Below are positions 23,677 through 34,391 of a stretch of DNA of 64,000 bases, one piece after another (positions within the stretch are counted from its first letter, which is position 1; each line of letters opens with the position of its first letter). Below the pieces are notes generated by a model. The model did no database searches. It worked only from the letters and a program-made list of their open reading frames with translations, and had not been told where the DNA came from. The translations under genes were made by a program, and so were the position numbers. The stretch covers positions 2,012,855 to 2,076,854 of the forward strand of contig NW_015622544.1 in the NCBI RefSeq assembly GCF_000835495.1, read 5' to 3'. Source of the stretch: Cladophialophora immunda (lineage: Eukaryota > Ascomycota > Eurotiomycetes > Chaetothyriales > Herpotrichiellaceae).

Positions 23677-24137
23677 GATCGAGTCTTTCTTTGGAAAAAT
23701 GACAACAACTGATTCAACAAATTGAAGCCAGAGAATAGGGGTGAACCCAAGTGACCAAATCAGTCTATGGCCTTTGCACTGTGGCAAGGCTGCCGGCAAT
23801 GCCGGTTCCCAGGAGTGGAGTGTACGAGGCATAGCTGTTCGGTGAGAAAATAAGACGCCAGAACTGGGTTTATACGGAGATAGCGCAAGAGTGCTAGCAA
23901 TTATAGAGGAAGGTTTAGCGAAACCATCAGTTCATCTTCGGCATCTTTTCGGCCGAAGGGCCAATATGCGCCGTGGCGCCTACTTGGTACTGCCGATCTC
24001 TACATTGGCCTCGAGAGGGTGCACATTTGTCCTACGAAAACGCATCATCAGCTATAATTCCCAAAAGGTAAGCTTGATATGAAGACAGTAATATGTATTG
24101 CTTGCTGCTGCCCTCACCACCATTGGGCTAATATATG
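23677..24137. other. Intergenic, regulator promoter and HDO 3' flank
   Basis: About 460 bases without a recognised gene, between the start of the Zn2Cys6 regulator and the 3' end of the HDO gene (both minus strand). Confidence 0.5.
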
Positions 24138-26228
24138 CTAGCTGGCTTGGTGCTCATGTTTGATGCTCTTGCGAATCTCTGTGTGCGCAATGTCATATCC
24201 AGCGCCGAATTGATATCGGCAGACTTCATCGTCTTCCAAAAGCCGCCGACAACAGCTCAAGTAGTGCATCTCGCCTTGGACAATGATCCGAAGCGCTTCG
24301 CCGCTGCACCGGTCCAGAATGTCAGAAGACCCAACTTGAGCATGAAACTCGGCAAATGCCACGGCCATGCCAATGAGAATTGCTTTGTTCTCTTCTGGCC
24401 TTTTCGACAGCTCAACCATCTTCGACGAGAAATCCAACGGCCATTTCTCCAGAACTTGGGTGAGAGAAGACACGGGGCCGAATCCTGTAGATTCCATCAT
24501 CGCTAGCCCTATGCTGGTCAGATTAGGGAAAGCATACCCCTCAGCCGCTGCATCCGTCGAGGCGATATCATGGTCAAAGCCGTCTCGAAACCCGTTCTGC
24601 ACTCGCAGAACTTTCAACACGCTCAATGAAAGCTGTGTCGTTGCCTTTGTCGGAATTGATACGAAGCCTTCCAGTAAGCTGCAAGCTGCAAACCAAAGGG
24701 GAAAAACCTTCTCATAAACAAAGTTGCTGTTCGAGCATATCTTTGCCGACAATATCACTTCTATTTCAGGATGTGGGCGCTCGGAGCCACGCCATTGCAT
24801 CTCATGCCAAAGATTTTCTCTCTTCGAATCATCCTTGGGCGACAAATTGTCAATCCACGCTCTCAAATCGTCCCGCTCGTCCGTGGTGAATGAACCAAAC
24901 ATCTTGCCTTCCGGGGAAATGGTCTGGATGAATCCGCTTCGGCGACTGTCGCCCGGATATATCCACTGTTCAGCCCGAGTGAAAGCCTCCAAGAAGTCGA
25001 TCCGCCAATTCAGAGAGTCCCACTTGTCGGAATCCAGCCATTCTCCGAGTAACCGGCCCTTGATGCGGGCGGGGCTGTTGCAATGGACCTTCCTGGAAGC
25101 TCGGACTTTGCTTGTCAAAAGACTGACTATCCTCACTTCCTGTTTGCCTGGGAGGAAAGTGTCTGTGGGGACATCCAGTTTGGTCGAGAACTGCGACAAG
25201 CAGAAACCACTCTGTATACGCTTCCAATAGCGTGCAGTCGCATCTCCTCCTTCAACTTCCTGGATGTGGTCCATAAATTTGCAGACTGCGCGGAAGGCGA
25301 TAGCTGAATGGCCGGAGTCAGTGTTGTCGATGCAAACATGCAGGAAGAAGTAAGATGGATCGAGACCCACTTCCTTCAACTCTTTGGTTGCTTTCAGCGT
25401 CTCCAGCGTCACAAGCTCGAAATGCAGATTAAATCCGAGAATCTCGGGGATGTAATCTTGCGGGAACAGGGAAATGGTCAGCTGTGCGAGTGCAGAATTC
25501 CAAATGGCCAAGTCCTCGGTCAAATCTTTGGGATAAATGAAGTCTTCATGGTCGGCATCGGGAAACTTGGGATCGACGCTGCGGAGTAACTCTTTGAAGA
25601 CGTGGACATGGTTTTTGGCCAAATCGCCATCGCCCAACTCTTCTGAGAATATTTGCCAAAGGTCCTTGAGGACGGGATGGAGTGAGAAAGGCATGAGGCT
25701 GAGACGTAGATGGCCAAGCCACGCCCCGTCAACGAGCTTCACAGGGCTGATCTTCTTGATCCATTGGGCCGCCTCGTTCGCGGTCTGGAACAACTCTCGT
25801 GGGTCTCCCGCTTTTCTTCCCAGGACATATCTTTCCCACTCATCTTGGGTCTCGGTGTTTGTGGCCTCCAAGAAGCTTCGTAGGCCCTCTTTCGAGAAAT
25901 TCCCAAGGCGAAGAATGCTGTCGTTCGCCCTTTCGGATCTGTTTTGGCCCAAATGCTGACGAGCCAATTTGCCCGTTTGGACAAGAAGCGAATCTAAGCA
26001 CTTACGTGCGACATGTCTGACGTCAGGAAGCTCTTCTGGATTGTGTAGTTGATGGTACATGCGTTTCATGGCTCGTAGAGCAAGGGCGTGTGATATCGAA
26101 CCATCCTTCGATGGATGTACATATAGGGTGTTATCGTCGCTTGAAGTTCGTGCGAAGAAATGGACAAAACCTAGCAGTATCAGTATGATTCCAAATCCCA
26201 GCATCCACGTGTACGTGGAGGATTCCAT
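24138..26228 (-). CDS. Membrane-anchored heme-oxygenase-like diiron (HDO) protein
   Basis: Single exon, 696 residues. A hydrophobic N-terminal anchor (about residues 8-25, MLGFGIILILLGFVHFF) precedes a long helical region. The middle part matches the iron-containing redox enzyme (Haem_oxygenase-like, HDO) family: EELGDGDLAKNHVHVF near 197-211, LGFNLHFELVTLETL with Glu271, and FFLHVCIDNTDSGHSAIA with His297, Asp301/Asp304 and His307, the expected metal ligands. HDO enzymes use a labile diiron centre for oxidations such as N-oxygenation or C-C cleavage. A further 300-residue C-terminal part (FLEAFTRAEQWIYPGDSRRSGF..) has no function I can name. Divergent from the 2OG oxygenase gene. The substrate is unknown. 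Confidence 0.8.
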   Translation of the reverse strand: MESSTYTWMLGFGIILILLGFVHFFARTSSDDNTLYVHPSKDGSISHALALRAMKRMYHQLHNPEELPDVRHVARKCLDSLLVQTGKLARQHLGQNRSERANDSILRLGNFSKEGLRSFLEATNTETQDEWERYVLGRKAGDPRELFQTANEAAQWIKKISPVKLVDGAWLGHLRLSLMPFSLHPVLKDLWQIFSEELGDGDLAKNHVHVFKELLRSVDPKFPDADHEDFIYPKDLTEDLAIWNSALAQLTISLFPQDYIPEILGFNLHFELVTLETLKATKELKEVGLDPSYFFLHVCIDNTDSGHSAIAFRAVCKFMDHIQEVEGGDATARYWKRIQSGFCLSQFSTKLDVPTDTFLPGKQEVRIVSLLTSKVRASRKVHCNSPARIKGRLLGEWLDSDKWDSLNWRIDFLEAFTRAEQWIYPGDSRRSGFIQTISPEGKMFGSFTTDERDDLRAWIDNLSPKDDSKRENLWHEMQWRGSERPHPEIEVILSAKICSNSNFVYEKVFPLWFAACSLLEGFVSIPTKATTQLSLSVLKVLRVQNGFRDGFDHDIASTDAAAEGYAFPNLTSIGLAMMESTGFGPVSSLTQVLEKWPLDFSSKMVELSKRPEENKAILIGMAVAFAEFHAQVGSSDILDRCSGEALRIIVQGEMHYLSCCRRLLEDDEVCRYQFGAGYDIAHTEIRKSIKHEHQAS

Positions 26229-27561
26229 CAGCTACTAGGCGAGCATGTAGGGGAATATGTTCCAGTTCTAGAAACAATGAGAGTTCTAACGTTGCCCGAG
26301 GAGGAGCGATGGCAAGCTCAGCTTCGTAAAGGCCTTCCTAGATTGAAGTCGCTTTTAGCAGTCCCGAGGCTGAGCGTCAACTCTGTTGTTTCCCCAGAGC
26401 TCCTCGTGTTGGAATCACGGAGTCTGTCGATTGAAATGACTGCCTGCAAGCTGTTGCATGGGGCGATCTGGAATCCTGTGCCCGAGTCTGGTACTGGCTA
26501 GACCATAGCCTCCGCAGCTGCCACGTCAGTTGGTCACGCCGATGTAACGAGAAGCCAAATTTCGTGTAACAAGGCGTTGATGCAAAGCGAAGGAAGGTTT
26601 GCGCGCAGAGTCATGTTGTGTAGCCGTGCAATGAAGACCCATAATACAGGATTTTCTGAGTTGCCTACTTCGGCTAGTCCCGCAACAACTCCACACTATC
26701 TGGTGGGCCCTTCACAAGTTCTTGCTCTGTGCCAAACATCCCAGAATCCTTTATAGGACAACTTGTCTCTCCAAGGCTGAAGCTTTGAGGACATAGAATA
26801 TTGTCTATTCACTCCAGAAAGGTGGTTTTCCTTTTTGCAGATCGCAATAACGATCAGAAAATGCGTCCAGACTGACAGGGCTTTGGCAGCAATCGACGAC
26901 AGACGCTGAGGCTGCAGTCAAGCCGGGCACGAGGTATGTGGTCAGGCATAGATGATGACGCCCTGTCCAACGTCTTCCCCACGTCTATGGTGCACTACAT
27001 GTGCTCTTCGGATGGAGGGAGGCCTCGTGTCCTGATTTTCACATGTTCTCAAGCTGGAGGCGGCGTGGTAGAAACTCGCATCGGTACACTACACCACCGA
27101 CCTGCTGATGTCTCTCAAGTGGGCTCAAATCGGGAATCGATGACTTCCCCCTCTTCAGATGTCGTGGTACCATTGTTGCAGGTTAGGGAGACACGTCATC
27201 CTCGTGCTTGACGTCTTGTGACGGGTTATCTTTCTAACGTCTGGACCCGCCCATCTGGGCATGATTGCAACGCGTCAGGTTTGGAACGCCCGAATCTGCA
27301 GGCTAGAGCGCCTCTTACAAAATCTGAAGAAAAAGAAAAGAATGCTGTGTCACAGTTCTATTCGGCGCGTGAAAGGACTCTTGTTCTCTACGATCATCTC
27401 TCGGCTCGGTTTAGAGGATGATCAGGCTTTGAATCATCCGGAAAAAGTTGGGCGAACCTTCAAATCTCCTTCATCTCTCTTAGTTCTCAAAGTCAGTCAA
27501 TGCTGATTCCTCTATTCCTTGATCTAGACTGTGATACGCTTTTCAGACCACCGAATTCAAG
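26229..27561. promoter_or_regulatory. Divergent promoter region, HDO (-) and 2OG oxygenase (+)
   Basis: 1.33 kb between two divergent iron-enzyme genes. Frames at 26277-26501 and 26936-27211 show no conserved motif and are not called. Shared control of the pair is inferred. Confidence 0.4.
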
Positions 27562-28499
27562 ATGAGTGACGAGCCCTCCAGGATTTCCAAACTTGAGGTC
27601 ATAGACCTGGCAGGTTTACGGACACGTTCGTCGACTGAGGTTGAGAAACTGCTCAATGCTGCTCGTTCTTCCGGCCTCTTCTACCTGAATCTTCAGAATG
27701 ACGTAATTGGGAGGCAGATAGCATCGATGCTGCCAGACATCTACCTCGTTTCGGAGAACTTCTTCCGCCAGTCGAGCGATGAGAAAATGAAATTCCACAG
27801 AGCTTGGCAGAATCCGTCGCAGGATCGTGGGTGAGTGATCCATAGGTGTTCCTGTCGCTGAAAGTATAACTGACCTATTTAGCTATAAACAAAGCAGTTG
27901 TGATGAGACTTTCGAGGTAGCTGAGCCATTTCTCGACCGTTTCAAAAGTTGACAGATGACCAATTTTCCAGATGGCTTATGACGAAGTCCTCCAGAAGAC
28001 ATGTCCGCTTCCTAAATTGATGGAAGAAAAGATTGGACTTGTGGATCTCTTTTCGAAGCTCTGTCACTCTACCTGCCTCACCGTGTTGTCGTCCTTTTCC
28101 GACGTTCTTGGCTTGCTTGACGACCAAAGATTCGAATCAAAACACCGCGAAGGAGAAACCAGCGACTCAGGCTTGAAGCTCATATCAGAGCCGACCCTGG
28201 ACAAACTTAGTCAAGTTGGAGACAATGTGCACACCGACAGCGGTACGCTGACAATGTTGTTTTACGATCTATGGGGTCTTGAAGTAGAGCAACCTGGTGG
28301 TGGTGAATGGGCATTCACAGCACCCATGATGGATTGCGCGCTTTTCAATGTTGCGGACTCGCTGCAGCGACTGTCGCAAAATCAGCTTCATTCGCCCAGA
28401 CATCGAGTGACTCAACCTGGAGATGGGGCGGGCGAGCGGTATTACATCTCATATTTCCTCAGGCCCGAGCATACCGTGCGTGATATGTGGATGGAATAG
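27562..28499 (+). CDS. 2-oxoglutarate/Fe(II)-dependent oxygenase (isopenicillin N synthase-like)
   Basis: Exons 27562-27830, 27883-27916 (34 bases) and 27972-28499 give 276 residues. The N-terminal DIOX_N-like part reads LEVIDLAGLR..LLNAARSSGLFYL. The iron site is H188-T-D190 (NVHTDSGTLTML) and H245 (SPRHRV), with R257 for the 2-oxoglutarate carboxylate in RYYISYFLRP. The usual serine of the R-x-S pair is tyrosine (R257-Y-Y259). The protein is shorter than the usual 320-350 residues, mainly before the iron site. Such enzymes hydroxylate, desaturate or ring-close small molecules in the cytosol. The substrate is unknown. The gene lies head-to-head with the HDO gene. Confidence 0.88.
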
Positions 28500-29161
28500 C
28501 TAGGACGGGACCGTCGTTGTCGTGCCCTTATAGTACGGCAGCTCTCTGCGGCAAACTGCGGCACGAGCCCTCTCTCCAGTACGATTAGGAGTATGCGGAA
28601 ATCAAAATAGGACAAGCACCAAGGTGCATGTTCACCAGGCATGGTTGTTGCTCATCAGCACCTCCTTTCCTGCCTCTTCGTCTTCGGAATACTCCCAAAA
28701 TAAAATCACTTGCTCCGTATACCCTGTCAACCCATGAAGCTATATCAAACAAGGTTGTCAAGAAAGTCACATAGTCATATTCCGCACCTGTCTCTCCTCA
28801 GTCACCAGAGGCACATGCTGGACCAGGAGCAAGCCGAAGCGACGTCTCACAACATGGTATCAACCTGCAAAGCTTTTGCTAGCAAATTACCGCTGTCATT
28901 ACAAGACTTGGCACCCTTGGCAATCACAGTCCGCACCAATCAATTGTCAGCGTCTGCGCCCAACTGCTTCGCTGTTTCTCTAAACATGTTCATAAGTCGA
29001 TGTCGTTCCGACTTTCTTTTGCTCTGCTCCTTTCTGTGTAACGAAATTCCTCCCGGAACACATGTCATGCGCATATCAGTACCACCAAGGCGCCCGGATA
29101 TCGACGGTGTATTGGCAGTGCTCATGACCAGTTGTCGACAAGCGAACAACGTGATACCACC
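28500..29161. other. Intergenic
   Basis: 660 bases. A plus-strand frame (28710-29231) overlaps the next gene out of frame and has no motif. No gene called. Confidence 0.45.
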
Positions 29162-30061
29162 ATGCCAGTATGCAACGGCACATCACCTCAGTCGCCTTTT
29201 CTTCAAATACCGAGGGAGATACGCCATGTGATATACTCTTACGCACTTATCACTCAAAGCCGAGGTCATCTGGATGTTCAATTTACCCCTCAACACAGTC
29301 AGCATTGCTGCCCAATGCGGATCATGCTGTGTAACCACCAAATACATCGGGAGGTTCGAGAAATGCTGTGCAGCCGAGAAGTATGTTTTTCTTCCATACA
29401 CGACACGGGACACATTGAATGCAATGTACCATGTTTTCATGGAGTGGACTTCGCCAAAACCTCGCTTCGATTCCACATCAACCCCTTCCAGTATCCAGAA
29501 TGCATCGCCGACCTGTGGGATGGCTTGGTTTTGCTTTGCAAGTCCCTCAGGAGAGCAGCTCGCATACCTTGTGTAAACATACGATGCGACGGCACCATGC
29601 CACGTATGAACTCACCTCTGCATGTCAATGAGGATGACCTCGAAAGAGGCCCACTGAATTGCGTCTTCTTGCTACAACCGTTCAATCTACTGCCACTTGC
29701 TACCAAAGCAACCATTACCGTTGTCGGTGGACCGCTGAACGATCTCTGGTGGGACAATGTAGTCCTTCAAAGGTGGACCGAACAATATTCTCGACAACTG
29801 GAGACATGGACACTACGTCGAGCCAAACATGTCAATGCTATTCCACAACAGCAGCAGCTATTGAGAGAAAGTGAACCCATGGTATGGGATATTACTGTTT
29901 ACAACAGGCATTGTGAGGCCATCATGAAGGACTTCAACAATACCTCCATGAACGTTGACGCTGAGATGGCGGCAAGACAGGAATCGGCAGACCCACAGCG
30001 CCTATCCACGGAGGAATCGAGGTTGAGTCTATGTTCTTTCAGGGCAATCTCCAGCGCCTAG
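29162..30061 (+). CDS. Hypothetical protein with 2EXR/F-box-like N terminus
   Basis: Single exon, 299 residues from the first ATG (29162). The N terminus SPFLQIPREIRHVIYSYAL is the opening helix-turn typical of fungal 2EXR/F-box-like proteins, in which a proline-arginine-glutamate-x-R core follows a short hydrophobic lead. The middle (SLRFHINPFQYPECIADLWDGL, IRCDGTMPRM) resembles other members that carry long degenerate repeats. Such proteins are often highly duplicated in filamentous fungi and their role is unknown. No membrane segment or signal peptide. Confidence 0.6.
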   Translation: MPVCNGTSPQSPFLQIPREIRHVIYSYALITQSRGHLDVQFTPQHSQHCCPMRIMLCNHQIHREVREMLCSREVCFSSIHDTGHIECNVPCFHGVDFAKTSLRFHINPFQYPECIADLWDGLVLLCKSLRRAARIPCVNIRCDGTMPRMNSPLHVNEDDLERGPLNCVFLLQPFNLLPLATKATITVVGGPLNDLWWDNVVLQRWTEQYSRQLETWTLRRAKHVNAIPQQQQLLRESEPMVWDITVYNRHCEAIMKDFNNTSMNVDAEMAARQESADPQRLSTEESRLSLCSFRAISSA

Positions 30062-30563
30062 CATTCATCAGGTGCCTCCATTTTTGTTACACTGCACAAT
30101 CACTATCTGGAACGAATGGTATCAAGAGATTCACATGGTCGTTCATTTCACAACATAAGTTGGGACATGATGCAGTGACTCATTGGGGAAATGCAACAAG
30201 CCAACACGAATTGCGCTCACTAGTCCTGCATTCACAAGGCCTCTACGTCTCGTTGCTCTACGGAGATTCCATGTCCGTTACAAGTGTTACACACCGGTCA
30301 CAGCAGTGCGCGAACACTTCCATTCAGCCTTAGCCGCTTGAGCACGTTTTTTGTTCCTGTTGGCCTGTTCGTCAGATGTCCTGTTATGCATAAAGAGCTA
30401 CCAGTCCAGGGCCACATTTGACGACTGGGATGCTGGACAAAAAGACCTATTTCGAAGGCTCGTAAAGCAACCACATTTTCTACCCGGCACTCAGCAGAAG
30501 CAGACTCTCGACCACCTACTCTTTGACACCCCTTCTTCAGCTTTGCCTTCTACAAGCCCCAAT
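30062..30563. other. Intergenic
   Basis: About 500 bases between the 2EXR-like gene and the synthetase-like gene on the same strand. No gene seen. Confidence 0.5.
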
Positions 30564-31978
30564 ATGGCAAGTCGCAGAAGACTTGATGAAAACTTCCATT
30601 TGATTACAAGAAGGATTCCCCAGGAGAACATCCAGGGTGCTGATCTGCTCCATGCCGCGCTTGCAAGTGAGGATAAAAAGCCAATTGGGTTATGGGGTCA
30701 GCATTCCGAGCACGACTCACCATGAGAGACTTTTCTGATTGAGAGCCACAGTCACCTCACCTACAGGGAAACGTAAGTCGAGGCAACAGCAAACAAGGCT
30801 GAACTGGTGACTAAGACGATTTTTCCAGCACATATTGGGTATCTAATCCCGCTACTGAAATTCGCAGATTTCTTGCGGGCCGGGGCCGAGGTTTGAGTTC
30901 TATGACCCAGCTTGCCGATGGCGGGCTCTGACTGAAACCAGATCATCGTGGTCCTTCTTGATGTCTACTCTTTCCTTGATAATGTCAAGTATCCCATGGA
31001 ACAGGTGGTCCAACGCATGCACTACTATCAATTCACCGTTGAAGCTGCGCTGGAAGCTCTGGATGTCCCGTCCACAAACATCAAATTCGTTGCGGAATCC
31101 TCTTATCAGACCAACGCCAGGTTCTTCTTCGACCAGTGCAGACTCTGCACCCTCGTGCCCCAGCAGGCTGTCAGGGATGCCTGGGATCGGAGCTACAACC
31201 CGGATATGCTGGCGCCCATGCTGTGTCCCGGCCTGCAAACGCTGGCGGAGGAGCATTTGGACGTTGACTTCCAGTTCGGAGGCACGGATCAGGTAAAACT
31301 ATATCCTCTCCAAACAGACACCCTTCACCATTCAATCTCCTCTTGGCCCCAAAGCTGACCCCATCCTGCGCTATTCTGAAATAGCGCGGCATCTTCGAGT
31401 TCGCGGAACGGTTCTTGCCCCAGCTCGGGTACAGAAACCGAGCACGCCTCATGAACCCCATGCTCCCGAACTTGTATGGCGACAAGATGTCTTCCTCCCA
31501 CCCTCCACACACCAAGATCATGTTCCTCGACGATGCCGAAACCGTCAACCAAAAGGTGCGGGCTGGGTACTTCTCGAACAACCCAGTTTCCAAGAACGGT
31601 GTCCTGGCGACGCTCAGGGATGTCCTCATCCCCTTTAGCCAGCTGCAGATGGAGCGCTCGGCGGAGACGGCCTCCTCGGAGAACGTCAAAGGCCCTGCTG
31701 GCGGTCGTTTGAGCATGTCCGAGCCCTTCTGGACACCGTCCGCTCCGGAGGGGACGGTCTTCACCTTCGCCTCCGGGCCAGCGGGCGAGGGAAATCGCCA
31801 CTACAGCTCCTTTGACCAGATCATGCAGGACCTCACGGGCCAGAATCTCTCTGCGGAAGACATCATAACCGCCGTGGGTGATGCTCTCAATCAGATCCTG
31901 GCCCCCGTTCGTGCCGCGTACCAGGCGAGTCCTGCATGGCAGGCCGCGGATCGGCAGGGTTACCCTGAGGCATCTTGA
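30564..31978 (+). CDS. Tyrosyl-tRNA-synthetase-like protein with altered substrate pocket
   Basis: Five exons: 30564-30696, 30752-30772 (21-base micro-exon), 30829-30890, 30942-31292, 31385-31978; 386 residues. The fold is a eukaryotic/archaeal-type class I TyrRS. ATP motifs are intact: TSPTGKPHIGY (HIGH-like, residues 46-56) and GDKMSSS (221-227), and QFGGTDQR is present. Residues that contact tyrosine in TyrRS are changed: the Tyr of the YxGT motif is Leu43, the Tyr of YPxxQ is Cys167 (CPGLQ), the Asp three residues after that Gln is Ala174, and the ADLHAYL loop reads LDVYSFL. It ends after the catalytic plus anticodon part, with no EMAP-like tail. It may activate another acid, or be a resistance copy. 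The micro-exon boundary is the least certain point. Confidence 0.8.
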
Positions 31979-32337
31979 CCGCTGGGAAGGCTGAAGATGG
32001 AATTTCCACGAGAGGTAATCCTCCCAGTGTTAAGTGGGAGAACCAAGGCTTTCACCAAATGGCATATATGTTGAAAATACTCATCCTGAGCGTGGCGTCG
32101 CTCGAACTCAATGAAAAGGCACAATTGATATTCCACGTTCTTCTGTCTAGTGATCGACTGAGAAGGAGACTAGTATCGTCTCCACTGACCGCGCCTTCGG
32201 TTCCACGGTGACTTTGCATAGAAGTGCTCCTAGCATCTGTAGTTCTCATACTATCAAAGATGAAACGGTGCTGGATGTGGAGCAGCCTCTAGCAACGCCA
32301 ACACTGCTCCGTCTTCCTTCTCAGAGAGCCACCCCTC
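31979..32337. other. Intergenic between convergent genes
   Basis: 3' flanks of the synthetase-like gene (+) and the PNPOx-like gene (-). No gene seen. Confidence 0.5.
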
Positions 32338-33177
32338 TCATGGCAGCCGAGCTGCATTCAAGGCGTACGCTTCAGCCTTAGCGTTCGCTTCTGCAACATA
32401 ATCTGCGATGTAGTTGGGAAGCTCGTCCACTTTGTTCTGTGCTGCTGGTATCGGGTCGCAAAACTTCTCCATGACGGGAACCACTCCCACCCAGGTTTTG
32501 GATGTCACTTCCTCTCGTGTAGTGTCCTTCGCCTCATCATGCGGCCCCCCCTCCCTTGTCTTGCCGCTTGCTGCAGTGACCTTGACCTTTAGGATTTTCG
32601 TGGACTGCATCTCTGCGTTGTCCGGTGGTACCCGAGAGTTCCTCCACCTGTCTGGAACGACAGAGTTCGTGATCAGCTCCATGGCCCACAGTTTCTCTTC
32701 TGTTGTCTCCACAATGCTGGCATATCCGTGCAAAATGGCACTCCGATAGTTGTAGCTGTTTGCGTTGGGCGTGAGGGCGAGAACAAGCCCGTCGACCTTC
32801 GAGGCAGCAATACTGACGGGCAAACCCTGGGGCGAAGATGTGGCCAGTCTCATGATACGCGAGCTGACGTAGCCGTGCAGGTAGCAGTCTAGCGGCTCGT
32901 CGATACCAGCGCTCGGGTAGTCGTAGGACCCCATTGTCCCGATCATGGGTAGAATGGCCGGGAATGGATCCTCGCCATCGGGAGCAAAGGAGACGTGGAG
33001 CACCGAGCTTTCGTTGACGATGGAATGAATGGCCTTGACGTCGTATGTGGCTATGCAGCAGACGTGAATCAGTGCCCGCTATCACACAATCTTCCATGAC
33101 GATATGAAGTTACCTCTAGTGTTGTAGCGGTTGACCGTGGTGCTCTTGGTCTTGGGATAGGTGAGTGGATCGGCCAT
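32338..33177 (-). CDS. PNPOx-like FMN-binding split-barrel protein
   Basis: Exons 33177-33114 and 33050-32338 on the minus strand (63-base intron) give 258 residues. The N terminus MADPLTYPKTKSTTVNRYNTRATYD leads to a split-barrel domain of the pyridoxamine-5'-phosphate-oxidase-like / flavin-nucleotide-binding group (SSVLHVSFAP, LHGYVSSRIMRL, SKVDGLVLAL, NYRSAILHGYASIVE). The ARM-L-H pattern of the group is recognisable as SSRIMRL. Members bind FMN or F420/heme and act in reduction of small molecules; no precise reaction can be named. The C-terminal half (SKTWVGVVPVMEKFCDPIPA) is typical of fungal members. Divergent from the small membrane protein gene. Confidence 0.78.
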
Positions 33178-33517
33178 CTTCGAGAGTCACGACCAGAGAT
33201 CGGGGAGAGATACGGAACGAGACCGGCTCTGCAGGATGCTGGCAATGCTGATTTGAATCTCGACGAGCAATGCCTGCCGCAGTCTGAGTGGAATTTAAGG
33301 CGCTGGGGGAGGAATGAGAGTCACATGTCTTGGCAGGTCCGTGTAACGTCGTGAAAAGACATCCTTCCTAGTCGGGATTAGCGGTAACGAGGTGGGGTTA
33401 CGAGGGGCTTCCCGCCAAGATCGGAGCGAAACTTGTTGAATTGGACCCTCTACCCTCCCTCACTGTCCTTTACAACTTTCCACCTATCCTTCCTTAAACG
33501 ATTATTCCTCCTTCACA
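33178..33517. promoter_or_regulatory. Short bidirectional promoter
   Basis: 340 bases between divergent start codons of the PNPOx-like gene (-) and the small membrane protein gene (+). CT-rich stretch just before the plus-strand start. Confidence 0.45.
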
Positions 33518-34064
33518 ATGAGTACCGATGTATACCACGATCATTTGGACAGCCTAGTCTATTACCACCATAGAGATATTGAAAAGTTTCCGCTTATCCA
33601 TTCCGAAGTCACAAGTAATTCCATTATTGAACAGGTATAAAGTATCGTCTTCTTCGTACAATTGATCACTAGTATACCTCTAGTCTCGAGAACAAACTCC
33701 ATCCCAGCACGACGAACAAGACCATATCGTCTCCCGTTCCTCTCGCCGTCCTATCGATTTCGTCAATAGATTTCTATACCTCTTTCTCTACGGCGCTCTA
33801 CCTGTCGGATGCTTTATCTACACTGGCTTCGACCACGATAGACGATATAAAGGCTATACCGTCTCAGGGATTATCCTTGGACTCGACGCTGGCTGGTTGA
33901 CGTGGATGATGTATACGACAATTCGTCATTACGCCATCGGGAAAGGCATCCCAGAAGGGGAATGGAAGGAACTGATCAAGAGGCACTTCGATATCTTATG
34001 GGCTCTTACGTCTGGCTTGGTGTTGACTCACCTTTTTGTTAACCTTTATGAGACGCAACAGTGA
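33518..34064 (+). CDS. Small three-helix membrane protein, unrecognised
   Basis: Exons 33518-33634 and 33708-34064 (73-base intron GTATAA..CCCAG) give 157 residues. Both exons are open, the phase fits, and the pieces read as one protein: a polar N-terminal 60 residues, then three hydrophobic helices, FLYLFLYGALPVGCFIYTGF, YTVSGIILGLDAGWLTWMMY and FDILWALTSGLVLTHLFVNLY. I do not recognise the family. It is easily missed because exon 2 has no early ATG. The position next to a flavoprotein and an amidohydrolase suggests, but does not prove, a role in the same neighbourhood. Codon use looks ordinary. Confidence 0.6.
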
Positions 34065-34391
34065 AGAGATAGGAGTCGGAATCCATCAGGTTGAGATAGG
34101 CAGTATGCTTTATCTAGGACTCCTGCAGTGTCAGGATTGTGGCCTTCTTTGAATAGAATAGCTCTCGCTGAGGAATGGAAGAAGCATCCGAAGCGGCCCA
34201 CAAAATTATGTCAGTAGCAGCAGCAACAAAGAACCTCAACAACCTTGTTTCGTCGATAGTCCGTCCGTGCTCCGAGTCAACAACATCCCTGCGCCAGAGA
34301 CTCTCAGAGTCTCTCCGCACTCACCGAGGCCTTCCTGGTCGTGACCTAATCCGCTCGTCTGCTCGTCCTCTCGTCCTCATGCACACGGAAA
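34065..34391. other. Intergenic
   Basis: 327 bases; promoter of the amidohydrolase. No gene seen. Confidence 0.5.

Noticed and set aside
28710..29231. 173-residue plus frame overlapping the 2EXR-like gene
   Set aside because: Out of frame with the better-supported gene and without motifs.
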